A stretch of 64,000 bases of DNA from NCBI RefSeq assembly GCF_900547205.1, contig NZ_URFY01000002.1:1-64000 (forward strand). The letters are read 5' to 3'. Shown piece after piece: positions 32,581-42,500 of the stretch. Position 1 is the stretch's first letter, and each line of letters begins with the position of its first letter. This stretch comes from an uncultured Bacteroides sp. (GTDB taxonomy: Bacteria; Bacteroidota; Bacteroidia; Bacteroidales; Bacteroidaceae). A program made the translations under genes and the position numbers. The notes under the pieces are model-generated. The model was not told where the DNA came from. It did no database searches and was given only the letters and a program-made list of their open reading frames with translations.

Positions 32581-33111
32581 ATGAAGATGAAAAAAACACT
32601 ACTAATGCTGTGGATGGCTATTTGCCTGATGATATCCTTTGCAGGATGCAGCAGTGAAGAAATGGATTATAACAATCCGGATGTTACCCTTTTTGTGAAA
32701 CAACTGAAGGCGGGTACGTATAAAGTGAAGAATGAAAAAGGAGTGGTGGATGTTCCTCATTTCACGGAAGAGGATATTCCCGAACTTTTAAAATATGCAG
32801 AAGATCTGACTATTATTCCTTCTTTCCCGTCGGTTTATAATACGAACAACGGTAAAATTCGTTTGGGTGAGTGTATGCTTTGGGTGATTGAATATATTCG
32901 TCAAGGTACTCCTCCGTCGATGGGGTGCAAAATGGTACTGGCTAATGCTGAGAATTATGAAGCTATCTATTTCCTGACGGACGAAGAAGTGATTGATGCT
33001 GCTACCTGCTATCGGAATTGGTGGGAAGAACGGCAATACCCGAAGACACGATGGACGATTGACCCGTGTTACGATGAACCACTTTGTGGAACAGGCTACC
33101 GTTGGTGGTAA
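32581..33111 (+). CDS. DUF4943-family lipoprotein
   Basis: 176 residues from ATG 32581. Signal with lipobox SFAGC (Cys23). The mature part begins NNPDVTLFVKQLKAGTYK and has VPHFTEEDIPELLKYAEDLT and IIPSFPSVYNTNNGKIRLGE, which I recognise as DUF4943. Four later Cys residues (including CMLWVIEY, TCYRNWW, DPCYDEPLC) may form disulfides in the periplasm. Function unknown. It starts 5 nt after the anti-sigma-like gene, so it belongs to the sigma operon. Confidence 0.78.
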   Translation: MKMKKTLLMLWMAICLMISFAGCSSEEMDYNNPDVTLFVKQLKAGTYKVKNEKGVVDVPHFTEEDIPELLKYAEDLTIIPSFPSVYNTNNGKIRLGECMLWVIEYIRQGTPPSMGCKMVLANAENYEAIYFLTDEEVIDAATCYRNWWEERQYPKTRWTIDPCYDEPLCGTGYRWW

Positions 33112-33149
33112 GATAAGGGAGAAGCTCTCGGGAAATAAAAAACAATAAA

Positions 33150-33869
33150 ATGAGGAAACGTTTATGTGTATCGGCAGTCTCACTGCTGCTGGCGGTGGTG
33201 TGCTATGCCCAGTGGTCTACTCAAGATTCACTCAAATTGCAGCAGTTGTTGAATGGCAGTGAAGAAATAAAACTGAATCCGGATGCTGTCAAGTCGATAG
33301 ATTTTGGCAGTGCGGTAAAAGGTACTCCCCGAATGTCGGAGGAGAAGAAATGGATGTTGCCGGATGAGTCGCTTCCCGAAGCATTGCCTAAACCGAAAGT
33401 TGTTCTGACTTTAATGCCTTATAAAGCTAGCACTCGCTTTAATTGGGATCCTGTTTATCAGAAGAAGATAAGAATAAATAAGGATACGTGGCGGAGCGAT
33501 CCTTTCTATGAGATGCGTCATCAAAGGTCCTATTCAAACTGGGCTCGCAATCCGATGGCGAAAGGAGTGCGCAAATCTCTGGATGAAATACGTGCTAGTG
33601 GTGTACGTTTTATTCAGATGGGTGAACGTGCTAATGGTATGCTTGTGAATAGGGTAGTGATGGATAGTCCTATTCCATTGTTTGGAGGTAGTGGGGCATA
33701 TATTAATGGCTGCGCTATCGGAGGGCTCGATCTGATGGCTGTCTTTACTAAAGATTTCTGGAATAAAAAAGGACGGGAACGTAGGGAACGTACGCTGGAA
33801 GTTTTGAGAACTTACGGAGATTCAACGACTGTGCTGATAAATAAACCTATTGAACAGATTGTTCGTTGA
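33150..33869 (+). CDS. DUF4858-family exported protein
   Basis: 239 residues with signal peptide (AVVCYAQ). The mature protein has a charged N-terminal part (QDSLKLQQLLNGSEEIKLNP), central FNWDPVYQKKIRINKDTW, and a Gly-rich C-terminal block (PLFGGSGAYINGCAIGGLDL). This matches my memory of DUF4858 proteins that end sigma/anti-sigma operons in Bacteroides. Role unknown, probably envelope-associated. It follows the DUF4943 gene by 38 nt. Confidence 0.72.
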   Translation: MRKRLCVSAVSLLLAVVCYAQWSTQDSLKLQQLLNGSEEIKLNPDAVKSIDFGSAVKGTPRMSEEKKWMLPDESLPEALPKPKVVLTLMPYKASTRFNWDPVYQKKIRINKDTWRSDPFYEMRHQRSYSNWARNPMAKGVRKSLDEIRASGVRFIQMGERANGMLVNRVVMDSPIPLFGGSGAYINGCAIGGLDLMAVFTKDFWNKKGRERRERTLEVLRTYGDSTTVLINKPIEQIVR

Positions 33870-33912
33870 ATGTGTTATATTAATATAAAGACACATTGAT
33901 AAATTATTGATT

Positions 33913-34851
33913 ATGAATAGAATTTCTACTCTTCTTGGCATTCGGTATCCTATTATTCAAGGTGGTATGGTGTGGTGTAGCGGTTGGCGGCTTGCTTCGG
34001 CAGTAAGTAATGCAGGTGGTTTGGGATTGCTGGGAGCCGGGTCAATGCATCCGGAAACTCTGCGTGAGCATATCCGTAAATGCCGTGCAGCGACAGATTG
34101 TCCTTTCGGTGTAAACATCCCTTTGTTATATCCTCAGATAGAGGAGATTATGAATATTGTGGTGGAAGAAGGAGTGAAGATTGTTTTTACTTCCGCCGGA
34201 AATCCTAAAACTTGGACAGGATGGTTGAAAGAGCGGGGAATCACGGTAGTTCATGTCGTTTCTTCCTCTCGCTTTGCTGTGAAATGTGAAGAAGCCGGAG
34301 TGGATGCGGTAGTGGCGGAAGGCTTTGAGGCCGGAGGACATAATGGGCGTGAGGAAACAACTACTTTCTGCCTGATTCCTGCTGTACGTGAGGCGACAAC
34401 ATTGCCTTTGATTGCTGCAGGAGGCATTGGCACGGGCGAGGGTATATTGGCAGCTATGGTATTAGGTGCCGAAGGTGTTCAGATAGGGACACGTTTTGCT
34501 CTGACTGACGAAAGTTCTGCGAGTACGGTGTTTAAGGAATACTGCTTGAGTCTGGGAGAAGGAGATACTAAGTTGTTGTTGAAGAAATTGGCTCCGACGC
34601 GTTTGGTGAAGAATAGTTTTCGCGAAGCTGTAGAAAAAGCTGAAGATAGTGGCGCTACTGTCGAAGAGTTGAGAGCATTGCTAGGAAGAGGCCGTGCTAA
34701 AAAAGGTATGTTTGAGGGCGATTTGGAAGAAGGTGAACTGGAGATTGGACAGGTGTCTTCAATCATATCCCGTCAGCAGTCGGTTGCGGAAGTGATGACA
34801 GAACTAGTGAAAGCATATTGGAGGGCATCCGAAAAGGATTATATGATTTAG
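33913..34851 (+). CDS. Nitronate monooxygenase / FabK-like FMN protein
   Basis: 312 residues from ATG 33913. A TIM-barrel flavoprotein: RYPIIQGGMVWCSGWRLASA, NAGGLGLLGAGSMHP, EGFEAGGHNGREETTTFCLI and IAAGGIGTGEGILAAMVLGA with GVQIGTRF bind FMN and phosphate. The family includes 2-nitropropane dioxygenases and the enoyl-ACP reductase FabK; the EAGGHxG block is shared by both, so the substrate is unclear. It stands as a single gene with a strong bidirectional terminator after it. Confidence 0.85.
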   Translation: MNRISTLLGIRYPIIQGGMVWCSGWRLASAVSNAGGLGLLGAGSMHPETLREHIRKCRAATDCPFGVNIPLLYPQIEEIMNIVVEEGVKIVFTSAGNPKTWTGWLKERGITVVHVVSSSRFAVKCEEAGVDAVVAEGFEAGGHNGREETTTFCLIPAVREATTLPLIAAGGIGTGEGILAAMVLGAEGVQIGTRFALTDESSASTVFKEYCLSLGEGDTKLLLKKLAPTRLVKNSFREAVEKAEDSGATVEELRALLGRGRAKKGMFEGDLEEGELEIGQVSSIISRQQSVAEVMTELVKAYWRASEKDYMI

Positions 34852-34852
34852 T

Positions 34853-34899
34853 AAATAAGGTCGTCTGAAAACTTACCTGCTTTTCAGACGACCTTATTT
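34853..34899. terminator. Bidirectional terminator, 19-bp perfect stem
   Basis: AAATAAGGTCGTCTGAAAA pairs perfectly with 34881-34899, with a 9-nt loop; T-rich on both exits. It separates the FMN protein gene from the convergent anti-sigma gene, the stop of which lies at 34903. Confidence 0.93.
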
Positions 34900-34902
34900 C
34901 TA

Positions 34903-36252
34903 TTATAAACCTCCGTCAAGTATCCATATTTTTTGGTCATTATCATAGCGTAGAGCTAAGTGACACATTTGAGATGTACCATTTTCAGAAGTCAATTTGT
35001 AGAATACATATACACCCGCATAATCATCTTTCTTTTTGGGATCACTGAACTCAGACGCTTTGCAACCTTTTAACCTCCCCACAATTTGTGGTAACATTTG
35101 GCTGTAATAGTAGAGGGCTTCTTTGGCTTGTTCAATGCTGTCGGTAGTCAGCGCAGTCATAATTCTCTGTGCTGCTTCTGTAGCTGTTTCTTTTTGAAGA
35201 GTCTGTAGGTGTGCATCACTTTTAAGTTGCGGCGCTTCGATTTCCAACCACTCTGAATCGGACTTTGGTAGTTGCACCAGTTCTTCTTTGTTTAATAAGA
35301 TGTTATATTTTATTTCAGAACTACTGAGAATCAGAATCTTATTGCCACCCCGTTTCACCCATATTCGTATTTGACGGAGTAGTCCGTCCTTTTTGGTAAA
35401 TACATTCTCTGTAATACATTGCATCTTCTTTATCTTCCAGTTACCGAGAAGTGAATAGAGGTCGTCACCATCTAATTCGGTTTGTATCGTAATAGTGGTT
35501 ATTGAATCCGTCTCCGTAGTTCTCACATTTGCGTGATTGTTATCTATTATCGCAGCCTTTTGTTGTTTTAATAGGCTCTCAGGTTGTAGCAGTGAAGCAA
35601 ATCCTTCCAGAAAACCCACATTAGCAGAACCGCGTAGTTTTAATCCATTACTGGTCCACATATATTGCTCCCGCCCGTTGAACATGATGGTTCGTCCTCC
35701 TTCTTTTTCCAGTCTCCAGAAAGTAGAATCATTCTGATTCAAAACTTTGAGGTTAATCCTGATAAAATCTAAGTCAGGATCAAAGTGCGCCATATTCTCA
35801 TTAGGCTGAGTACGTGCTTTCATCGTGATAATGAAACTACCAGCATTTTGTACATTTTTGATGGCTTGCTCAAAAATGATTGATGGGGATGGGGTGGCTT
35901 TGGCATCAGTAGTAAATAGGTTGCTCCATCCGGTTGCAACACCCGCAACGAAGATAATGAGAGCCGCTGCCGTTTGTGCTAACTTTGCTCGCAGATGCTT
36001 ACTTTTATGTTGATGCTTATCCTCCTTTTTGAGGATAGTGTCCGAATGGATTTCCGTTTGGAGTGGCTTAACTTGTATTGTCATGGGAGCGTGGTGTGGA
36101 CGTAGCAGATTTACTGTTGCCATATACTCTTCATAATACGATTTACATTCCGCACATTCCTCCATGTGACGCATATATTTTGCAACTAATTCAGTATCTG
36201 CATTTTTGTCGCATAATTCGACTATATTCTGCTTAAATTCTTCACATTTCAT
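34903..36252 (-). CDS. Zinc-finger anti-sigma factor with large periplasmic domain
   Basis: 449 residues. The N-terminal zinc-binding anti-sigma domain (about 1-50) has HMEECAECKSYYEEY, the HxxxCxxC motif. A membrane helix lies at about 92-110 (AALIIFVAGVATGWSNL). The periplasmic part (about 125-330) looks LolA/RseB-like (SFIITMKARTQPNENMAHFD; WRLEKEGGRTIMFNGREQYM), and could sense a lipid or lipoprotein. The sigma gene ends 4 nt upstream, so the pair is co-translated. Function as anti-sigma is well supported; the signal is unknown. Confidence 0.85.
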   Translation of the reverse strand: MKCEEFKQNIVELCDKNADTELVAKYMRHMEECAECKSYYEEYMATVNLLRPHHAPMTIQVKPLQTEIHSDTILKKEDKHQHKSKHLRAKLAQTAAALIIFVAGVATGWSNLFTTDAKATPSPSIIFEQAIKNVQNAGSFIITMKARTQPNENMAHFDPDLDFIRINLKVLNQNDSTFWRLEKEGGRTIMFNGREQYMWTSNGLKLRGSANVGFLEGFASLLQPESLLKQQKAAIIDNNHANVRTTETDSITTITIQTELDGDDLYSLLGNWKIKKMQCITENVFTKKDGLLRQIRIWVKRGGNKILILSSSEIKYNILLNKEELVQLPKSDSEWLEIEAPQLKSDAHLQTLQKETATEAAQRIMTALTTDSIEQAKEALYYYSQMLPQIVGRLKGCKASEFSDPKKKDDYAGVYVFYKLTSENGTSQMCHLALRYDNDQKIWILDGGL

Positions 36253-36256
36253 ATTG

Positions 36257-36805
36257 TTATAAAGTTATTTGGGTTTTGTAGGTGGACTGTTCATTCAATC
36301 CCTTTCTTATTTTCTCGATTCCATACTGAAAACGTGACTTCGCGGTAGATATAGGTATATCAAGTATTTCTGCTATATCGATAAAGCTTTTGTCACTATG
36401 GATTCTGAGTCGTATTACTTCCGCCTGTTCCTCCGGGATATTGGCAAGTAGCTTTGAGATGAAGCGAAATTCCTGTTCAAAATCTTCGGGTGCGTCGTCT
36501 ATGTAATTTGTAACCTGCTCTAAAGGTATCAATTGGAAACTTTGTGTGCGCCTAAAACGATCGGTGCATAAGTTTGCCAAGCTCCTATAAAGATAATTAC
36601 GCATATTGGTTAACGTGCGTCCTCTGGAATCCCGCTCTTTGGTGTGCAACTGTACGAAAATGTCTTGAATAGCGTCTTCTGCATCTGCCAGATTGCCTAT
36701 TCTGTAGCAGGCATACTGTAACAAATGGGGTCTTTCACTTTCAATGAGTTCAGCCAATTCATGGCTAAGCGCATCTTCGTTGTTGGTGTTCGTTTCTAAT
36801 CTCAT
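36257..36805 (-). CDS. ECF sigma factor paired with zinc-finger anti-sigma
   Basis: 182 residues from ATG 36805 (MRLETNTNNEDALSHEL). Region 2: YACYRIGNLADAEDAIQDIF and LTNMRNYLYRSLANLCTDRF; region 4: IPEEQAEVIRLRIHSDKSFI, DIAEILDIPISTAKSRFQYG. An earlier ATG at 36859 adds basic residues without family support. Immediately followed by the anti-sigma gene. It lies downstream of alanine dehydrogenase on the same strand with 148 nt between, so it could be its own unit. Confidence 0.92.
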   Translation of the reverse strand: MRLETNTNNEDALSHELAELIESERPHLLQYACYRIGNLADAEDAIQDIFVQLHTKERDSRGRTLTNMRNYLYRSLANLCTDRFRRTQSFQLIPLEQVTNYIDDAPEDFEQEFRFISKLLANIPEEQAEVIRLRIHSDKSFIDIAEILDIPISTAKSRFQYGIEKIRKGLNEQSTYKTQITL

Positions 36806-36953
36806 GTTCAATTCAGTTATTTTTTGTTTCTTTGACCGCGATCTATTATAATGACGCAAAAGGGAATGAAAAGACGTAAAGGGCGGGAAGTTTTTTAGAA
36901 AATATAGTTTATGGGGTGTTTGTGTATGAGTTTGAATCGTTAATCACTATTTA

Positions 36954-38060
36954 TCAAAAGTATATCGGGTCATACTTAAGTCCGAACACATCAGCTACTG
37001 CTTTATATACGATTTTTCCTTCTACAACGTTTAAGCCGAGCGCGAGTGCCGAGTCTTCTCTACAAGCTTTTTTCCATCCTTTATTAGCTAATGCAATTAC
37101 GTAGGGGAGGGTAGCATTCGTCAATGCCAAAGTAGAAGTGTACGGCACTGCTCCGGGAATATTGGCTACTGCATAATGTACGATTCCGTCAACAACATAA
37201 GTCGGTGCACTATGAGTGGTTGGGTGTGATGTCTCAAAACATCCTCCCTGGTCGATAGCTACGTCTACCAATACTGTGCCCGGCTGCATCAATGAAAGCA
37301 TCTCCTTGGTGATTAAATGAGGCGCTTTGTCTCCAGGTATCAGTACTGAACCGATAATTAAGTCAACATCCGGTAGCTCTTTCCTGATTCTCAGTTCAGA
37401 TGCGTACAGCGTTTTTACATTTTTGGGTAATGTCTCGCTTAAGTAGCGCAAGCGAGCTAGATTGATGTCCGTAATTGTAACATCCGCACCCATTCCCGCA
37501 GCCATTTGAGCAGCGTTGCTTCCTACGATTCCACCTCCTAGAATCAATACTTTAGCAGGTTTTACGCCCGGCACGCCTCCTAATAAGATTCCTTTTCCAC
37601 CCTGTGGCTTTTCCAGAAAACGAGCGCCTTCTTGAATAGACATACGTCCGGCGACTTCGCTCATAGGAATAAGTAAAGGCAGTGAATGGTCGGCTTTCTC
37701 CACTGTTTCATATGCCAAGCATATTGATTTATTTGAAATCATGGCAAGAGTTAATTCTCTGTCTGAAGCGAAATGGAAATAAGTGAATAGTAATTGTCCT
37801 CTCCTTATCAAGCTGTATTCAGGGGCAATCGGTTCCTTCACTTTCACAATCATATCAGCAATGGCATACACATCCTCAATAGTCGGCAATATCTGTGCAC
37901 CGACCGATTGGTACGCTTCATCTGGGAAACCACTATTTATCCCAGCCGTATGCTGGATGTATACCTGATGCCCTTGTTTTACAACTTCGGCAACTCCGGA
38001 AGGTGTCATACCTACCCGGTTCTCATTGTTCTTGATTTCTTTTGGTACTCCGATTATCAT
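36954..38060 (-). CDS. ald: Alanine dehydrogenase
   Basis: 368 residues, usual length. Ald interconverts alanine and pyruvate plus ammonia with NAD. Visible blocks: MIIGVPKEIKNNENRVGMTP, QLLFTYFHFASDRELT, the Rossmann motif ILGGGIVGSNAAQMAAGMGA, and DVAIDQGGCFETSHPTTHS. The catalytic Lys and His lie in KVKEPIAPEY and FHFA regions. Placed after SusC/SusD and a metalloprotease on the same strand; use of alanine from digested peptide is a reasonable inference. Confidence 0.95.
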   Translation of the reverse strand: MIIGVPKEIKNNENRVGMTPSGVAEVVKQGHQVYIQHTAGINSGFPDEAYQSVGAQILPTIEDVYAIADMIVKVKEPIAPEYSLIRRGQLLFTYFHFASDRELTLAMISNKSICLAYETVEKADHSLPLLIPMSEVAGRMSIQEGARFLEKPQGGKGILLGGVPGVKPAKVLILGGGIVGSNAAQMAAGMGADVTITDINLARLRYLSETLPKNVKTLYASELRIRKELPDVDLIIGSVLIPGDKAPHLITKEMLSLMQPGTVLVDVAIDQGGCFETSHPTTHSAPTYVVDGIVHYAVANIPGAVPYTSTLALTNATLPYVIALANKGWKKACREDSALALGLNVVEGKIVYKAVADVFGLKYDPIYF

Positions 38061-38103
38061 AATGTTGCATATTAAGAGTTTAACAGCGTGTAATGTACGA
38101 ATA

Positions 38104-38133
38104 ATCCCCTTACGATGTTATTCGCAAGGGGAT
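38104..38133. terminator. Terminator-like hairpin between SusD and ald
   Basis: ATCCCCTT pairs with AAGGGGAT across a 14-nt loop. On the minus strand it is followed only by TATTCG, a weak tract; on the plus strand by GTTTT. It may attenuate transcription from the Sus pair into ald rather than stop it. Confidence 0.45.
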
Positions 38134-38188
38134 GTTTTAGAGCAGGATGTTGTCCTGATTGAAATTAATACATATATAGTAGCTACCT

Positions 38189-39541
38189 TTATTTCATTAA
38201 ATTAGGATTAGCTGCGATGACTTTTTGAGGGATATTTAAGGTATAGCGTTCGTCATTTTGCGATAGAACCAAAGTTTGACCATCTATTATTTTTCTAAGC
38301 TCAGGACGAGTCGTGCGACGCAAATCAAACCATCGATGTCCTTCGAATGCAAGTTCTCTGGCACGTTCATTCAATATCTCGGTGATGAGTTCTGCTTGAC
38401 TCATGGCGTTTACTTCATCTTTTTTCTGTATATAGCCAGCCGAGGTATATCTCTTTTCCATTAGTTCTAACAAACGACTACGCGCTTCAGAAAGCATACC
38501 TAACTGAGCAGCAGCTTCAGCAGCATTCAAATAAAGTTCAGCCGTGCGGAAAGTACACTTGTATTGTGTTGTTTCTTTTACTTTTATAATTTTATAATTG
38601 CCATCATTCTCGTTATCTGCTTCGCCGAAGTATTCTTTAGGACGAAGGTCTTGCTCGTCGAACATTCTCACGAATGCCGGAGTAGCAAGTGAGGCATTGA
38701 TGCAGCTACGGTCGTATACGTTTTCATAAGCTGTGATTGATTCTACAGAATTATAAAAGTTAGGCATTTGAAAGTCGGTGCCTTTATTATAGTCTTCAAG
38801 TGTGCTTTTTTGTGCCAGTACACGCTCGGCTGCGTTATAGGCTTCTTGCCATTCACCCTTGTAGAGTCGTACTCGTGATTCTAATGCATCTATCGAAAGA
38901 GTGTTGAAACGGTAGTTGTACCCCGTTTCCCATTCTTTACGATTGATAAGTTTGCGAGCATTTTCAATGTCGGAAAGTATAGACGTATAAACTTCTTCAA
39001 CTGTATTACGCGTTGGTATTTCCTCCAAATCTAACGATAATTTCAGTGGAATAGCTTTACTGCTTGGAGCCCCTTCTTTTGTATAAGGTTGACCATATAG
39101 GTTGACCAACAGAAAGTGCATATATCCTCTCATGATGTATGCTTCTCCTACCAACTGGTTGATATCTGTTTCATTACCTTCAGTTATTTCATCTTTCTTA
39201 TTAATAATCGCATTGGCATAATATATGTTTTGGTAATAATATCCCCAACCCAACTCTGTCCCAGTTGTACTATTTGTAACCCATCTTTCAATGTTTTTGA
39301 AATTGTTCTGGTCATATTCGTCTTTGCTGATAGTAATGTCTTCTGTGCGTATGTCACACATTCCTCTGTCTGTTAAACGAATGCCATAGGCAGTAGTTAT
39401 TAGTTCTCTGTATTCTTCCAAAGTGTTAGGAATAACTTTACCTACAGGCTGAATATCAAGGAAACTATCACATGATGTCAGAGATAGAATCAGACATCCG
39501 CCGACTGTGATAAAAGTATATAGCTTTTTAATCTTATTCAT
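38189..39541 (-). CDS. RagB/SusD-family nutrient-binding lipoprotein
   Basis: 450 residues with lipobox SLTSC (Cys24), then DSFLDIQPVGKVIPNTLEEY, the classic SusD start. TPR-like helices (YIMRGYMHFLLVNLYGQPY) and the C-terminal ILNERARELAFEGHRWFDLR motif are present. It binds substrate at the cell surface and caps the SusC partner. 13 nt downstream of SusC. At 450 residues it is shorter than glycan-binding SusDs (500-550), which is in line with peptide or small-substrate types, though this is weak evidence. Confidence 0.95.
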   Translation of the reverse strand: MNKIKKLYTFITVGGCLILSLTSCDSFLDIQPVGKVIPNTLEEYRELITTAYGIRLTDRGMCDIRTEDITISKDEYDQNNFKNIERWVTNSTTGTELGWGYYYQNIYYANAIINKKDEITEGNETDINQLVGEAYIMRGYMHFLLVNLYGQPYTKEGAPSSKAIPLKLSLDLEEIPTRNTVEEVYTSILSDIENARKLINRKEWETGYNYRFNTLSIDALESRVRLYKGEWQEAYNAAERVLAQKSTLEDYNKGTDFQMPNFYNSVESITAYENVYDRSCINASLATPAFVRMFDEQDLRPKEYFGEADNENDGNYKIIKVKETTQYKCTFRTAELYLNAAEAAAQLGMLSEARSRLLELMEKRYTSAGYIQKKDEVNAMSQAELITEILNERARELAFEGHRWFDLRRTTRPELRKIIDGQTLVLSQNDERYTLNIPQKVIAANPNLMK

Positions 39542-39554
39542 GTATCTTTGAATT

Positions 39555-42500
39555 TTAAAAGTTTAGACTGAGATTGAATGTCACCGATTTGGCCACAGGA
39601 GTAGAATAGCGGTTTGCCATTGATTCAGGATCCATATAATTCTTGTAGCTGGATCCGAAGACAAATAGGTTACGACCTTCAAGAGCAACAGTCGCTCCGT
39701 TGATATTTATTTTGTGTATCCATTCTTGTGGCAGAGTATATGCCAAGCGTATATTTTGTAGGCGCACATAGCTAAGGCGTTTCACCCACATGTCAAGATT
39801 CTTGTATAATTCTCTGAAGTTGTCAAAGAGATAATTGTCTGCCGGATAATAATTGCGGTTGAGAATAGCCGGGAATTTTCCTGTATTGTTCTCAGTCGTC
39901 CAGCGATCTAGAATATCACGATTTGTATTATGTCCGGGATCGAAACTGGTAATATCGTAAGTTGGGTTAGTGCGAACATGTGCTCCCAAGTTATAGGCAA
40001 AGTTGAAACTCAATTCCCAGTTTCGATAAGTTAATGTATTCATTAGACCACCGGTATATGGGGCGTCGGTTGTACCTGCATATTCATATAAATTACGTCT
40101 GAACTCTGCATCTTCATTGTACGTGTAGAATCCGATTCCCGATTCATCTTTCATATCAAACAGTGTTTCTACATCAACTGCTTTATCGCCTCCTTTAGGG
40201 TAGATGAGTATACGCCCTGTCTCAGGATCTACTTCGCTCTTGATTGCAAAGATAGCACCCACAGGATTGCCTTGCAGACCAGGAGTGAGGCTTGTTGATT
40301 CGGTCAGGTCTTTCAGTACTTTATTGTAGTTATAAGCAAAGTTGAATGTTGTATACCAAGAAAAATTGCGGGTAGTAATGTTACGTGTTTGAAGATTGAC
40401 TTCCACACCTTTATTCTCCATACTTGCCCAGTTAATGGTCATACTTTCAAATCCATTTTCAAAAGGAAGGTTTTTCTTTCCAATAAGGTCAGCTCCCTTG
40501 CGGTAATAGTAATCCACACTCATGTTGATGGCAGATTTAAGTATGGAAAAGTCAAGCCCCACATTGTAAGATGCAGTCTTTTCCCAGCGGAGTTTGTCAT
40601 TGGGCGCTCCTGATATGGTAATACTTGATTCTGTATTATTGGGTAATAAAGTTTCGTTACCATAAATACCTATTAGAAATGGAGATGTGTTTTTGTCAAT
40701 GTTACCTTGTAGTCCATAAGAAACTCGTAGGGCTAGATTATCCAACCAACTTTCGGCAGTCTTTAGAAAAGGTTCATTTGACATACGCCAGAGTCCGCTG
40801 ACAGAGTAAATAGGTAGAAAGCGGTATTTCTTATCGACACCGAAGAGGTCGGAGCCGTCCAGGCGAACACTTGCACCTAGTGTATATCTACTCATCAAGG
40901 TATACGAGCCATTAGCGTAGAATGAAGAAAAGGCATTTTCTGTGTAGCTCTTTGTGTGTAATGGATATAATTTTGCGGATGTTTCATCTCCCTCTTCAAA
41001 AATGAGTGGTTTAGTTGTGAGCGTCTTAGGATCATATCCATACGCATTGGAAGCTAAAGCATCATACCAGTTCTTCCTGATTTCGGAACCACCCATAACT
41101 TGAACTTCATGAATATCATTAAAGCGCTGGTTCCACTCTCCTTGCACTTTCCAAGTTATTTGAGAAGTGGTAGAGTTGCTAACTTTGTGCATACCTCCTT
41201 CGGGAATGTGATATTTCGAACCATTGTCATATGTACTGTTTTCTCGCATATTGCGCATTGTAAATGTCTCACCACCAATGTATTGTTCCTGACTGGACTG
41301 TTCCCATTGTATGCCTACTTGAGATGACAGTTTCCAATGGTCGTTAAAACGTAGGTCTGCATTGAAAATCGCATTAACAGCACTGGTTATGGTTTCCTTA
41401 TTTGTGTTAGCACGTTCTTCGAAAATATTGAAACGTTGTTTGGGGTCCGGTTCATCAGACGTATTAATATTATAGTCATACACGTAATTTCCATCTGCGT
41501 CGTAAATCTCCTGATAAGGATTAGCTGTGCGTGCGTAATAAATGGGATTTGAATAACCGTGTGAATCCGTTACGAAATTTGTGTTTTTTCGCCGGTTTGC
41601 AAACAGAGATACTCCTATTTTCAATAAGCGATTCATCTGATACGAGGTTTTACTAGTTAGATTAAAGCGACTCATGCTTACTCCCGGTACATTACCATCC
41701 TCTTTTGAATAACCAAGCGAATTATAATACGTCACTTTTTCACTTCCCCCTGAAATACTGAAATTGTATTCTTGGGTAAAGGCGTCTCTGAATAAAATGT
41801 CATTCCAATCGGTATTGATACTTTTTAATTGGTTAATGGCATTTTGTGCTTCAGCAGGTAAACCATTCCATCCTTGTTTCTGATATGTTTCAAACAAATC
41901 GTATTTTTTAAGGATAGCTGCCACACCTCCTTTGCGATAATAAGCCGGAAGATTGTAGATGGCATCGTTCGGTTCTTTCATTAATTGTAGTTCCAAGTTG
42001 ATTTTCTCTTCTGAGTTGAGAAGATTTAATCGCGAAGTGTCTAGGTTGGGGGTATAGGTTAATCTCGTGTTGAAATTAACAATAGGTTTTCCTGTATGTC
42101 CTCTTTTAGTCGTTACTACAATTACTCCGTTTGCTGCACGTGCACCATAAATGGCAGTGGCGGCAGCGTCTTTCAATATAGTGATACTTTCGATATCGTT
42201 CGGACTTATCCCTGCTATGGATGATTGCTTCATATCCACAATATTATTGGCCTCGTCGCCAAGGTCCGGGATATCTGTCCCCTCCAATGGAATGCCATCA
42301 AGCACCCACAACGGGTCTTGAGTTCCGTGCAATGAAGCTGTACCACGAATACGAATACGAGCCGGAGCACCCGGCGCGCCGGAAGTCGTCGTTACAGCTA
42401 CACCGGCAATTTGCCCTGCCAATGCCTGGTCAATACTTTTGGCGGCACCGACCATTGCATCTGTTACATCAACTTTGGCAATAGCAGCAGTCAATTTGCG

